A DNA stretch of 64,000 bases, from positions 124,001-188,000 of the forward strand of contig NZ_JAUOZU010000013.1 in the NCBI RefSeq assembly GCF_030551875.1, read 5' to 3'. The first letter of the stretch is position 1; each line of letters opens with the position of its first letter. Origin of the DNA: Fluviirhizobium alvei. Its GTDB lineage: Bacteria > Pseudomonadota > Alphaproteobacteria > Rhizobiales > Rhizobiaceae. The translations under genes were made by a program, and so were the position numbers. Below the pieces are notes generated by a model, which was not told the origin of the DNA, searched no databases, and saw only the letters and a program-made list of their open reading frames with translations. Below are positions 54,701 through 63,553 of this stretch, one piece after another.

Positions 54701-56104
54701 ATGTGCCGCTCCTTCGCAAAAATCGTTACTCCTATCGCGATGGCAGCTGTTCTTGTGATGTCGCCGACCCATCAGGCTGAAGCTGGCCCGAAACCGGCCA
54801 GCATCGTCGTTGATGCCCGCACGGGCAAGGTCATGTTCCAGGAAGATCCCGATGGCCTGCGCTATCCGGCATCGCTCACGAAGATGATGACACTCTACAT
54901 GGTCTTTGATGCTCTGGAATCCGGACGGATTTCGCTTCGGACCCCGGTCCCGGTTTCCAAACATGCCGCTGCGCAAGCCCCCTCCAAGCTCGGGGTTCGT
55001 TCCGGACAGACGTTCACCGTCGAACAGGGAATCCTGGCGCTCGTGACGCGCTCGGCCAACGATTGCGCCACGGCTTTCGCAGAATTCCTTGGCGGCACCG
55101 AGCCGCGCTTCGGCAAGATGATGACGGCCAAGGCGCGCGCGCTCGGCATGACGCGCACCGTCTATCACAATGCCAACGGTCTTCCCGATGCACGTCAGGT
55201 CACCACGGCGCGCGATCAGGCCAAGCTCAGCGCCGCGCTGCGCAAGCATTTCCCGCAGTATTACGGCTATTTCTCCACCCGCAGCTTCAAATATGGCCGT
55301 CAGGTCATCGGCAACCACAACCGTCTGCTCGGCGCTGTGAAGGGTGTCGATGGCATCAAGACCGGCTTCACCCGCGCAGCTGGCTTCAACCTGGCCACCT
55401 CGGCGCAGATCGATGGCCGCTCGATTGTCGCCGTCGTTCTTGGAAGCCCCTCGGGTGCCGCCCGTAACGCCAAGATGACGCGGCTCGTGCAGGCCTATCT
55501 GCCGAAGGCCAGCCGTCGCGGTGGCGATGCAGATGCGTTCGTGGCCTCTGAAAGACCGGTTTCTGAAAAAGTTCTCGCCTATGCCGAACCCGTGAAGCAG
55601 GACGATGTCGAAGTCGCCAGCGCCACCCGTGCGATCGAACTGCCGACCAATGGCCCGGTTCCGGATGTTCGCTACGAAGAGGAAGTGGTGATCAAGAAAT
55701 CGGCCCGCGAAACGAAGGTTGCGTCGATCGCCGAAACCAGCGCCATTGAACTGCCGAAGACGACCGCAGTGGAAGACGCGCCGATCCCGGCCACCCCGGT
55801 CGCCAATGACAACAACAAGGTCGATGAACTGACGACTGCCTCCACCGACAATGGCTCCAAGGGCTGGGTAATCCAGGTTGGCGCCGCGCCGGGCAAGAAG
55901 GAGGCCATGGCACTCCTGCAGAAAGCGCAGGATAAAGGCGGAAAGGTATTGCGTTCCGCCACCCCATTCACCGTTGCCTATGTGAAGGGCAATGAGCAGG
56001 TCTACCGCGCCCGTTTCGGCGGCTTCTCCGGGCAGGATGCAGCAGTCAATGCCTGCAAGGCCCTGAAGCGCAAGGGCATCGGCTGCTGGGCAAGCCTGCA
56101 GTGA
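54701..56104 (+). CDS. D-alanyl-D-alanine carboxypeptidase (PBP5/6 type) with SPOR domain
   Basis: A 467-aa S11 serine peptidase. The signal peptide is about 1-28. Active-site motifs are Ser58-x-x-Lys61 (SLTKM), SAN in SANDC (about 115) and KTG (about 219). A long Pro/Ala/Glu-rich linker (about 290-385) leads to a C-terminal SPOR peptidoglycan-binding domain (about 390-467). It trims D-Ala from peptidoglycan and is probably septum-targeted by SPOR. The start is uncertain: ATG 54701 is used, but GTG 54662 or ATG 54536 are possible. Confidence 0.9.
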   Translation: MCRSFAKIVTPIAMAAVLVMSPTHQAEAGPKPASIVVDARTGKVMFQEDPDGLRYPASLTKMMTLYMVFDALESGRISLRTPVPVSKHAAAQAPSKLGVRSGQTFTVEQGILALVTRSANDCATAFAEFLGGTEPRFGKMMTAKARALGMTRTVYHNANGLPDARQVTTARDQAKLSAALRKHFPQYYGYFSTRSFKYGRQVIGNHNRLLGAVKGVDGIKTGFTRAAGFNLATSAQIDGRSIVAVVLGSPSGAARNAKMTRLVQAYLPKASRRGGDADAFVASERPVSEKVLAYAEPVKQDDVEVASATRAIELPTNGPVPDVRYEEEVVIKKSARETKVASIAETSAIELPKTTAVEDAPIPATPVANDNNKVDELTTASTDNGSKGWVIQVGAAPGKKEAMALLQKAQDKGGKVLRSATPFTVAYVKGNEQVYRARFGGFSGQDAAVNACKALKRKGIGCWASLQ

Positions 56105-56113
56105 TTTGGAGAG

Positions 56114-56139
56114 CGGCCGGCACGATGTCGGCCGTTTTT
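56114..56139 (+). terminator. Rho-independent terminator
   Basis: Stem CGGCCG/CGGCCG (56114-56119, 56129-56134) then TTTTT, just after the DacA-type gene. Confidence 0.7.
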
Positions 56140-56225
56140 CGTTGGACGGAAGTGATGTAACCGGTCGGTCTTCGTCTTGGCTGACTGAAATGTGATCCTC
56201 GATTGTTTTGCGTACGAGGTTGATG

Positions 56226-56495
56226 ATGGCCCAGAACGAAAATACCAACCTGCCCCCGGAAGCCGGCAACGCCCGCAAGGCAGCGCGCAACACAGGCCTG
56301 CATCCGTTGCACGAGGCCGCTCTCCGGATCGCCAGCCTCGGACGCGGCAAACCATCGGCCAAGACGCGCGATCTCGTCGCCATGCTCATGGGTCATGGCG
56401 CCCGCGCCTGGCGTCTCACGCAACCACGCGCCAGCCTGCATCTGCATGTCCGGACACCCTCGGGCAAACATCCGCTCAGGCTTCGCATTCGCTGA
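56226..56495 (+). CDS. Small basic hypothetical protein (89 aa)
   Basis: From ATG 56226, after GAGG, the protein begins MAQNENTNLPPEAGNARKAA. It is rich in Arg, Ala and His, and may be helical around 30-60. It lacks a recognised domain. It converges with the DUF1489 gene. Confidence 0.45.
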   Translation: MAQNENTNLPPEAGNARKAARNTGLHPLHEAALRIASLGRGKPSAKTRDLVAMLMGHGARAWRLTQPRASLHLHVRTPSGKHPLRLRIR

Positions 56496-56553
56496 TCGAG
56501 AATGGCGCTGATCGAGAATTGGCTTGAAAACGACGGTCGACCGTTGCGACCGC

Positions 56554-56985
56554 TCAGAGCAAGCCGAGTTGCGCCAGTTCGCGCTTGAGATCGGCCGGCA
56601 TATCGCCAGCGCCGGCTCCAAAAAGGTCCGCCGGTGCATCCTTGGTCTCGAGATAACGCCAGCCCTGAAAGGGCCGCTTGGGTTGCGGCAGCGTTTCGAT
56701 AACTTCTGGCCCCAGCACCAGATGGCAACGACCGATACCGTCATCGCCGGTGAATTCGACGATATCGAGCAGCCTTTGCCGGGCCGCCACCTGCCCCTTG
56801 ATCACCCAGTAGAGCGAACCGCCGGCGAGCAAATCGTCCTTCCGCTTGGGCACCATGCGCGTGGTGTGCGATGAATGTGGCTCCAGGCCGTTGGCAAGAG
56901 CATGGAGCGAGCGCTCGTTTACCCACTCCCTGAGATCGTCAAGGGAGTCAGCGCCGACACAAAGTTTGATCAGGTTGAGGGCCAT
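56554..56985 (-). CDS. DUF1489 family protein
   Basis: A 143-aa protein with the family pattern MALNLIKLCVGADSLDDLRE at the start and TRMVPKRKDDLLAGGSLYWV near 42-61. It is conserved in alphaproteobacteria and of unknown function. It is downstream of nothing obvious and lies just after sdaA on the same strand direction. Confidence 0.9.
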   Translation of the reverse strand: MALNLIKLCVGADSLDDLREWVNERSLHALANGLEPHSSHTTRMVPKRKDDLLAGGSLYWVIKGQVAARQRLLDIVEFTGDDGIGRCHLVLGPEVIETLPQPKRPFQGWRYLETKDAPADLFGAGAGDMPADLKRELAQLGLL

Positions 56986-57035
56986 GCCCTTCCATTCCCG
57001 ATCCGGTTCCTCACGTCAACAGCCAATAAGCGCTA

Positions 57036-58433
57036 TCAACATTCCACCACATTGACGGCCAAACCACCGGTCGACGTTTCCTTGTATTTCTCGCTCATGT
57101 CGTGGCCGGTCTGCCGCATGGTCTCGATACAGGCATCGAGTGGCACGAAGTGGGTGCCATCGCCCTTGAGCGCCAGCGAGGCTGCCGTCACCGCCTTGAC
57201 CGCGCCGAGCGCATTGCGCTCGATACAGGGGACCTGGACGAGCCCGGCGACCGGATCACAAGTCATGCCGAGATGGTGTTCGAGGGCGATTTCGGCGGCA
57301 TTTTCGATCTGCTCGGGAGTTCCGCCCATGACGGCGGCAAGACCGGCCGCAGCCATGGCAGCAGCCGAACCCACCTCGCCCTGGCACCCCACTTCCGCAC
57401 CGGAAATCGAGGCATTGTGCTTGATGATGCCACCGACCGCTGCTGCCGTCAGCAGATAATCACGGATGCCATCCTGATCCCAATCCTCATGGAAATGCTC
57501 GTAATAGCGGATTGTCGCCGGAATGACGCCGGCGGCACCATTGGTGGGCGCCGTGACGATGCGGCCTCCAGCGGCGTTTTCTTCATTCACCGCCATGGCA
57601 TAGACGGACAGCCAGTCATTGGCGAGCAACGGATTGGCCTTGTTGGAGCGCCACTCTTCATTGAGCTTGTCATGGATCTGCTTGGCGCGGCGGCGAACCT
57701 TCAATCCGCCCGGCATGATGCCCTCGACAGCAAGACCGCGATCGATACAGCTGCGCATCACATCCCAGATCTTGTCGAGCTTGGCGTCGAGAGCCTCGCG
57801 GCCCATCGTCGCCTCCTCGTTGGCGCGTTTCATCTGCGCGATCGTCAGGCCGGAGCGGCGCGCCATGTCCAGCATCTGCTGGGCCGTGGCAAAGGGATAG
57901 GGAACCTTCTGGCTCTCCTTGTCCTTGGCTGCCCGCATCTTTTCCAGTTCGGTGTCGGTGACAACGAAACCACCGCCGATCGAATAGTAGATCTGCTTGA
58001 GCAGCAGCCGGCCCGAAGCATCGAAGGCACTGAACGTCATGCCGTTGGCATGGCCCGGCAACGGGTTCTTCTTGTCGAGCAGCAGATCGTCCTTCGGCCG
58101 GAACCGGTATCCGGGGTGACCATCCGGGTTGATACGGCCCGACCTTTCGACCGAGGCGACCATCTCGTCCATCGCATCGGGGTCGATCGTTTCCGCTGTC
58201 TGGCCCATCAGTCCGAGAATGACGGCGCGGTCGGATGCATGCCCGATGCCGGTATGGGCCAGGGATCCGTGCAGGCTCGCCTTGATATGCGCAATCTGGG
58301 CGCCGACCGGGCGCGGCCAGTCTGATGACAGGATGAGTTTCAGAAAAAGATTCGCCGCCGTCATCGGTCCCATCGTATGGGAGCTTGACGGGCCGATGCC
58401 GATCTTGAACACATCAAACACGGAAAGAAACAT
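57036..58433 (-). CDS. sdaA: L-serine ammonia-lyase
   Basis: A 465-aa iron-sulfur serine dehydratase converting L-serine to pyruvate and ammonia. The beta domain starts [20 protein letters not shown]. The alpha domain has the [4Fe-4S] cysteines, including [20 protein letters not shown] near 344 and a GMTCDPV (about 384) segment. Single-chain type, normal length. Confidence 0.94.
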   Translation of the reverse strand: MFLSVFDVFKIGIGPSSSHTMGPMTAANLFLKLILSSDWPRPVGAQIAHIKASLHGSLAHTGIGHASDRAVILGLMGQTAETIDPDAMDEMVASVERSGRINPDGHPGYRFRPKDDLLLDKKNPLPGHANGMTFSAFDASGRLLLKQIYYSIGGGFVVTDTELEKMRAAKDKESQKVPYPFATAQQMLDMARRSGLTIAQMKRANEEATMGREALDAKLDKIWDVMRSCIDRGLAVEGIMPGGLKVRRRAKQIHDKLNEEWRSNKANPLLANDWLSVYAMAVNEENAAGGRIVTAPTNGAAGVIPATIRYYEHFHEDWDQDGIRDYLLTAAAVGGIIKHNASISGAEVGCQGEVGSAAAMAAAGLAAVMGGTPEQIENAAEIALEHHLGMTCDPVAGLVQVPCIERNALGAVKAVTAASLALKGDGTHFVPLDACIETMRQTGHDMSEKYKETSTGGLAVNVVEC

Positions 58434-58601
58434 GCTATCCCCTCTTCGGTCGAACCGAGGCATTATGAATCGTCAAATTAGCATCCTGTCATCAGAATGT
58501 GGTAGCGGAACTCCGGCACGCACTGCCACGCGGGCGACATGGGACCTGCGACAGCGCTTGCGCCCCTGAACGACCGATGACAACCGGACTCAGAGAGAAA
58601 C

Positions 58602-59300
58602 ATGAGCGTACTGGACTATTGCGCACTCGTCGTCTTCATCACACTCTGGTGGGCCTTCAACTGGCTCACCGATGGAAAGCGCAATTTCAAGCGCATGAGC
58701 CTGACCCGCGGCATGGCGATCCATCGCGAACGCTGGATCCGCAATTCGCTGACCCGCGACCTCAAGATGATCGATACACAGATCATCGCTGGCCTGCAGA
58801 ACGGCACCGCCTTTTTCGCTTCCACCGCAATCTTCGCGCTCGGTGGCTGTTTTGCACTTCTGGGCGCAACCGAACAGGTCCAGGCGATCTTCTCCGACCT
58901 GCCTTACGTTTTTCACGGCGGCCGGACCGCCTATGAGCTGAAGGTCGGCGGCCTCGCCGCAATCTTCGGCTATTCCTATTTCAAGTTCGGCTGGGCTTAC
59001 CGGCTCTTCAACTATTGCTCGATCCTGTTTGGCGCCATTCCGATGACGGGCGACGCAAGACGCGACGAGATCGCCACAAAAATGGCCGCCGACCGTGTCA
59101 TCGACATCAACATCATCGCCGCAAAAAACTTCAATGCCGGCCTGCGCGCCACATTCCTGTCGATCGGCTATCTCGGATGGTTCATCAATGCCTGGGTTTT
59201 CATGGCCGTGACCGCCTTCGTGATCCTGATCCTTTTGCGCCGTCAGTTTTTCTCCGACGCCCGCGACGTGATCATTCGCGATCTTGAGCCGACAAAGTGA
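58602..59300 (+). CDS. DUF599 membrane protein
   Basis: A 232-aa protein with about four transmembrane helices (about 4-22, 72-92, 116-138 and 188-212) and conserved HRERWIRNSLTRDLKMID after the first helix. This pattern is that of DUF599. Function is unknown. It is 4 bp from the DUF1624 gene and probably cotranscribed. Confidence 0.85.
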   Translation: MSVLDYCALVVFITLWWAFNWLTDGKRNFKRMSLTRGMAIHRERWIRNSLTRDLKMIDTQIIAGLQNGTAFFASTAIFALGGCFALLGATEQVQAIFSDLPYVFHGGRTAYELKVGGLAAIFGYSYFKFGWAYRLFNYCSILFGAIPMTGDARRDEIATKMAADRVIDINIIAAKNFNAGLRATFLSIGYLGWFINAWVFMAVTAFVILILLRRQFFSDARDVIIRDLEPTK

Positions 59301-59304
59301 TTTA

Positions 59305-60282
59305 ATGACCGAACAGACCACGACCGTTGAGGCGGCCCCCAAGCGCCGCATTCTGCTCCTCGACATCCTGCGCGGCACAGCGCTCATTGCCATGGCGAGC
59401 TACCATTTCCTCTGGGATCTCGGGGATTTTGGCTATCTCGATCCCTCCTACCCGGCCACCGGCTGGCCGAAGATCTATGCGCGATGCATCGCCTCGACCT
59501 TCCTCTTTCTCGCCGGCCTGTCGATGGTGCTCGGGCATGAACAGGGCTTTCGCGCCCGCGCCTACCTCATTCGCCTCGGCAAAATCGTTGCTGCAGCTGC
59601 CCTTGTCAGTCTGGCGAGTGCTCTGGCGATGCCGCAGGGATTGATCTTTTTCGGAATCCTGCACGCCATTGCCGCCATGAGCGTCATCGGGCTTCTGGCT
59701 CTCCGGCTTCCGGCCTGGTTCAACGTGATCCTTGCCGCGCTCGCCTTTCTGGCGCCGCGTTATTTTGCATCAGAGAGCTTCAACACGCCCTGGCTCTGGT
59801 GGGTCGGCCTTTCCACCGAAACGAGACTGTCGTTCGACTATGTGCCGATCCTGCCCTGGCTCTGCCCGTTCCTTCTCGGCATGGCGCTCGGCCAGAGTTC
59901 CACGGCTACGGCGGCCCTGCGGCATTTTGCACAAGGGATAAGTGGCAAGAATCCTGTGAGTCGTCTGCTTGTCTTTTTCGGCCGCCACAGTCTGACCTTA
60001 TATCTGGTTCACCAGCCGGTGCTGATCGCTCTTCTCTGGATGTTTTCGCAGATCGTGCCCGCACCGCAGGCAGATCCGGTCGCATCCTATCTGGAAAGCT
60101 GCGTGGCGGGCTGCAGCAAGGAACAGGACAAGGCGCTTTGTCGGGTCTTTTGCCAATGCACGCTGGAAGAACTGCAGGCGCAAAATCTTTTTTCAGCATT
60201 CCAGTCCGGGGCAATCTCGGCAGAGCATGATGAGAGGATCAAGGCCATTGCCGTTCAATGCTCTGTACCAGCCCTCGAATGA
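59305..60282 (+). CDS. DUF1624 / heparan-alpha-glucosaminide acetyltransferase-like membrane protein
   Basis: A 325-aa polytopic protein (about 8 helices). The N-terminus RILLLDILRGTALIAMASYH and the later FFGRHSLTLYLVHQPVLIAL (about 222-241) are typical of the DUF1624 acyltransferase family. A Cys-rich loop (CVAGCSKEQDKALCRVFCQC near 266-285) follows the last helix. It may move acyl groups across the membrane. The substrate is unknown. Confidence 0.85.
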   Translation: MTEQTTTVEAAPKRRILLLDILRGTALIAMASYHFLWDLGDFGYLDPSYPATGWPKIYARCIASTFLFLAGLSMVLGHEQGFRARAYLIRLGKIVAAAALVSLASALAMPQGLIFFGILHAIAAMSVIGLLALRLPAWFNVILAALAFLAPRYFASESFNTPWLWWVGLSTETRLSFDYVPILPWLCPFLLGMALGQSSTATAALRHFAQGISGKNPVSRLLVFFGRHSLTLYLVHQPVLIALLWMFSQIVPAPQADPVASYLESCVAGCSKEQDKALCRVFCQCTLEELQAQNLFSAFQSGAISAEHDERIKAIAVQCSVPALE

Positions 60283-60308
60283 GGGCTGCCTCCGGAAGGA
60301 CTGATTGC

Positions 60309-60773
60309 ATGAATGCCTACCGCGCAAGACCCCTGAATTTCCCCTGGCCACCGCTCGTCTATGTTGGCGCCGCTTTCGGCGGATTGGCCCTGCAGCTAGT
60401 CTATCCGCTGCTGATTGCAGGCTCGACCTATCGTCTGGTCGGCATCCTGTTCTTTGTCGCCGGCATTTCGCTCGATCTCTGGGCTCTGTTCACCCTCTAT
60501 CGTCGCGGCACGACGATGTTGCCGAACCGCTGCGCCAGCCATCTGGTCACCTGTGGTCCGTTCCAGTTTTCCCGTAATCCGACCTATCTCGGCTATACGC
60601 TGGCGGTCATCGGGGTGGGACTGTTCTACAAGAATCTCTGGATTGTCTCAGCAGCGCTCGCAGCCGCCGCCTTTACCCATCTCATCGTCATCCGGCGCGA
60701 AGAAATGCATCTTCATGCGCGCTTCGGCTACGAGTTCGAACGCTATCGCCGCCGCGTTCGCGCCTGGCTGTAA
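60309..60773 (+). CDS. Isoprenylcysteine/phospholipid methyltransferase-like protein
   Basis: A 154-aa protein with four predicted helices. The C-terminal PEMT/ICMT signature is RNPTYLGYTL near 97-106 and REEMHLHARFGYEFERYRRR near 130-149, the region that binds SAM. It methylates an unknown small molecule or lipid in the membrane. It is 26 bp downstream of the DUF1624 gene. Confidence 0.82.
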   Translation: MNAYRARPLNFPWPPLVYVGAAFGGLALQLVYPLLIAGSTYRLVGILFFVAGISLDLWALFTLYRRGTTMLPNRCASHLVTCGPFQFSRNPTYLGYTLAVIGVGLFYKNLWIVSAALAAAAFTHLIVIRREEMHLHARFGYEFERYRRRVRAWL

Positions 60774-60793
60774 CCGGCGCGAAGCAGGTTCGA

Positions 60794-61180
60794 TCAGGTG
60801 GAAACGCCGATTTCCGCCAGACGGTTGAGACAGGCTTCCTCGATATTGTCGAGTTCGCCGATCGTCTCGTCGATGTCCTTGCGCTTCTGGCGCAATCCGT
60901 CGCGCTTTTCTTCGACCTTGGCCAGAAGAAGACGCAACTGACCCGCCTCGCCCGGCGGCGCATTATAGACCTGAATGATCTCGCGGATTTCGGCAATCGT
61001 GAAACCGATACGGCGACCGCGCAGGATCTGCTGGATCAGGTGGCGATCGGCAACCCTGTAGAGACGGGTTCGTCCCCGCCGTTCGGGATGGATAAGACCT
61101 TCGTCCTCATAGAATCGGAGCGTGCGCGTCGAAATATCAAATTCGCGCGTCAGCTCGGTAATGCTGTAGTACTTGGTCAC
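60794..61180 (-). CDS. MerR family regulator, LiuR-like
   Basis: A 128-aa protein from GTG 61180, after GGTGG. The HTH begins MTKYYSITELTREFDISTRT, with FYEDEGLIHPERRGRTRLYR, then a coiled coil dimerisation helix (about 80-115). It resembles LiuR, the regulator of branched-chain amino-acid (isovalerate) breakdown, but no liu genes are in this window. A palindromic site lies in its own promoter spacer. Confidence 0.82.
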   Translation of the reverse strand: MTKYYSITELTREFDISTRTLRFYEDEGLIHPERRGRTRLYRVADRHLIQQILRGRRIGFTIAEIREIIQVYNAPPGEAGQLRLLLAKVEEKRDGLRQKRKDIDETIGELDNIEEACLNRLAEIGVST

Positions 61181-61213
61181 TTGCGGTTCCACCCATTTCG
61201 GTTCAGGGAGGGC

Positions 61214-61250
61214 ATTATATTAACTCTTACGTAAAAGTCAATTTACGTCA
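61214..61250 (-). promoter_or_regulatory. Promoter and MerR-type operator of the LiuR-like gene
   Basis: On the minus strand a -35 TTGACT (61236-61241) and -10 TATAAT (61214-61219) are spaced 16 bp. TTACGTAA (61227-61234) lies in the spacer, and a related TTACGTCA (61243-61250) lies just upstream. An operator inside the -35/-10 spacer is the standard layout for MerR-family control, so the gene is probably autoregulated. Confidence 0.65.
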
Positions 61251-61257
61251 ATTGCGG

Positions 61258-62685
61258 CTAGTGCAGGCCGAACCAGAGGGTCGCAAGACCGAGGAAACCG
61301 AAAAAGCCGGTCAGGTCCGTCACCATCGTCACGAAGACCGATGACGCGACTGCCGGATCCGCTCCGAAGCGGTTGAGGAGCAGCGGCACCAGATTTCCGG
61401 CCATCGCAGCGGCGATGAAGTTGATGAACAACGCAATGCCGATCACGACGCCTAGCTGCACATCATGATACATCAGCCCTGCCGCCAGTCCGACCATGAT
61501 CGCGAACATTAGACCGTTGCTGGATCCGACGCCAAGCTCGCGCCGGATGATACGACCGGCATTGTAGATATCGAGATCACGCGTCGCGAGCGCCCGCACG
61601 GTCACCGTCATGGTCTGGGTCCCGGCATTGCCACCCATGGAAGCGACGATCGGCATCAGCACCGCAAGCGCCACCATCTGCTCGATCGTGGCATCGAACA
61701 GGCCGATCACCGATGAAGAGAGAAAGGCCGTACCGAGATTGATGAACAGCCACAGGAAGCGCGAACGAACGGTCGAAAGCACATTGTCCGACAGCTCTTC
61801 GTCACCCACGCCGGCCAGACGCTTGATGTCCTCTTCCGCCTCTTCATGGATGACGTCAACCACGTCGTCGATGGTCAGAACGCCGACAAGCCGGCCGTTT
61901 TCATCAACGACGGCGGCAGACAGAAGGTCATACTGCTGGAAGAGCTGCGCTGCTTCTTCCTGGTCCATCTCAGCGGGGATGGAATGGTTCATCTCGCGCA
62001 TGACGTCTTCGATCTTGGTGGATCGCTGGCTGCGCAGAATACGGTCGAGATCGACGTTGCCGAGCAGCTTGAACGTCGGATCGATGACGAAAATCTGCGT
62101 GAAGGTTTCGGGCAGATCCTCGTCTTCCCGCATGTAGTCGATACACTGGCCGACCGTCCAGAACGGCGGCACCGCGACGAACTCGGACTGCATGCGGCGG
62201 CCGGCCGAGCTTTCCGGATAATCCAGCGCCCGCCTCAGCCGCACCCGTTCCGTGAAGGGAAGCTTTGCGAGAATGTCCTCGCGGTCCTCCTGGTCGAGGT
62301 CTTCGAGAATGTAGACGGCATCGTCCGAATCAAGCTCGCCGATCGCCGCTGCGATCGCCTCGTTGGGAATCTGTTCGACGATCTCGAGACGGATCGCCTC
62401 GTCCACTTCCGTGAGCGCTGCAAGGTCGAATTCGTCGCCCAGGAGATTGATGAGCGCGATGCGCTGCTCGGGCAGGATTGCCTCGAGCACGTCGCCAAGT
62501 TCGGAGATATGCAGGCGGCCGACATTGTTGCGCAGGAAGATCACGTCGCGATCAGCTATCGCTGCGCCGACCATCATCAGGAAGTCATGCCGGACCGACC
62601 CGTCCTCGGTATAGATGTCCGAGAGTTCAGGCCTGTTATCAGGCGTAGGGGCCATTTCGAGTTCGTCTACGCTATCCTCTTGCAT
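61258..62685 (-). CDS. mgtE: Magnesium transporter MgtE
   Basis: A 475-aa Mg2+ channel/transporter of the inner membrane. An N-domain (about 50-150) and a CBS pair (about 155-275, EEAAQLFQQYDLLSAAVVDE) act as Mg2+ sensors. Five C-terminal helices (about 310-475) form the pore, with AVLMPIVASMGGNAGTQT near 337-354 as the conserved selectivity region. A large hairpin lies in its leader. Confidence 0.95.
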   Translation of the reverse strand: MQEDSVDELEMAPTPDNRPELSDIYTEDGSVRHDFLMMVGAAIADRDVIFLRNNVGRLHISELGDVLEAILPEQRIALINLLGDEFDLAALTEVDEAIRLEIVEQIPNEAIAAAIGELDSDDAVYILEDLDQEDREDILAKLPFTERVRLRRALDYPESSAGRRMQSEFVAVPPFWTVGQCIDYMREDEDLPETFTQIFVIDPTFKLLGNVDLDRILRSQRSTKIEDVMREMNHSIPAEMDQEEAAQLFQQYDLLSAAVVDENGRLVGVLTIDDVVDVIHEEAEEDIKRLAGVGDEELSDNVLSTVRSRFLWLFINLGTAFLSSSVIGLFDATIEQMVALAVLMPIVASMGGNAGTQTMTVTVRALATRDLDIYNAGRIIRRELGVGSSNGLMFAIMVGLAAGLMYHDVQLGVVIGIALFINFIAAAMAGNLVPLLLNRFGADPAVASSVFVTMVTDLTGFFGFLGLATLWFGLH

Positions 62686-62711
62686 AGCTTAGCCCCTCTT
62701 CCGATTGTTCT

Positions 62712-62747
62712 GCAGGTCTGCACGAGGCTTGGCCTCTGTCGACCTGC
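62712..62747 (-). promoter_or_regulatory. Large hairpin in mgtE 5' leader
   Basis: Outer stem GCAGGTC/GACCTGC (62712-62718, 62741-62747) encloses inner stem GAGGC/GCCTC (62724-62728, 62732-62736) with a 3-base loop. It ends about 27 bases before the mgtE ATG on the transcript. It could regulate translation in response to Mg2+, an inference from position alone. The rest of 62686-63017 is the divergent control region to the CpxP-like gene. Confidence 0.45.
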
Positions 62748-63017
62748 TTTCTGCTTACATGTTGTTTCTCTTCACGGACGTTTACGTGCCTGTGTCGTGC
62801 TAACCCAAAAACCCTCAACGGTCTATGAAAAAACGCGCCATCCGCGACGCATTTTGCGAAGTAATACAATAATGAAATCAAACTCATGGCAGAACATATC
62901 ACGCCCCATCCCCCGGTCCTGCCAGGATTTACAAAACTTTACCGCAGCGAAACGGACGTGAAACAGGGGCTTCCTATTTTAAGGTCATAGAAATTCCGAA
63001 ACAGGAAAGGAAACACC

Positions 63018-63530
63018 ATGACCGACCAACAGGAACAGCCCGCAGTTCCACAGGCAGCCCCTGCCCCCAGGAAGCGTCGCGGCCTTGTTATCGGCTCCAT
63101 TGCAGCCGTTGCTCTTCTGGGCGCCGGCGCCGCCGCCTTTGCCGGCGCAGGACATTTCGGCCATCGCGGCATGATGCGCGATTTCATCGAATACCGCACC
63201 GATCGCGTCCTGACGGATATCGGCGCCTCCGATGAACAGAAGGCCAAATTGAAGACCCTCGTCAGCGCGACGATCGATGAGGTCCGACCGGAACGCAGTG
63301 AACGCCGGGCCATGCGCGATGAAGCCCTGAAGCTTCTGGAAGCACCCACCATCGATCGTGCCGCGATCGAGGCCCTGCGCGTCAAACATGTCGCCGAAAT
63401 GGATGCACGTTCGAAAGTGATTGCCAAGGCTATCGGCGATGCTGCAGAGATCCTGACACCGGACCAGCGCAAGAAGCTGGCCGATGAACTTGAGGATTTC
63501 GGTCCGGGCGATGGTCCCGGCCGCTGGTAA
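63018..63530 (+). CDS. CpxP/Spy-like periplasmic protein
   Basis: A 170-aa protein with an N-terminal transmembrane/signal anchor (about 22-45, GLVIGSIAAVALLGAGAAAF). The helical periplasmic domain carries ILTPDQRKKLADELE (about 148-162), the LTxxQ signature of Spy/CpxP chaperones. It is followed 23 bp later by an OmpR-type regulator, as CpxP-like genes often accompany two-component systems. It probably buffers envelope stress or metal exposure. Confidence 0.78.
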   Translation: MTDQQEQPAVPQAAPAPRKRRGLVIGSIAAVALLGAGAAAFAGAGHFGHRGMMRDFIEYRTDRVLTDIGASDEQKAKLKTLVSATIDEVRPERSERRAMRDEALKLLEAPTIDRAAIEALRVKHVAEMDARSKVIAKAIGDAAEILTPDQRKKLADELEDFGPGDGPGRW

Positions 63531-63553
63531 CGTTCGGCAGGAAGGAAGAGAGC

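Noticed and set aside
54593-56389. A 598-codon minus-strand frame opposite the D-Ala-D-Ala carboxypeptidase
   Set aside because: No motif. It lies on top of a gene with SxxK, SxN and KTG motifs plus a SPOR domain.
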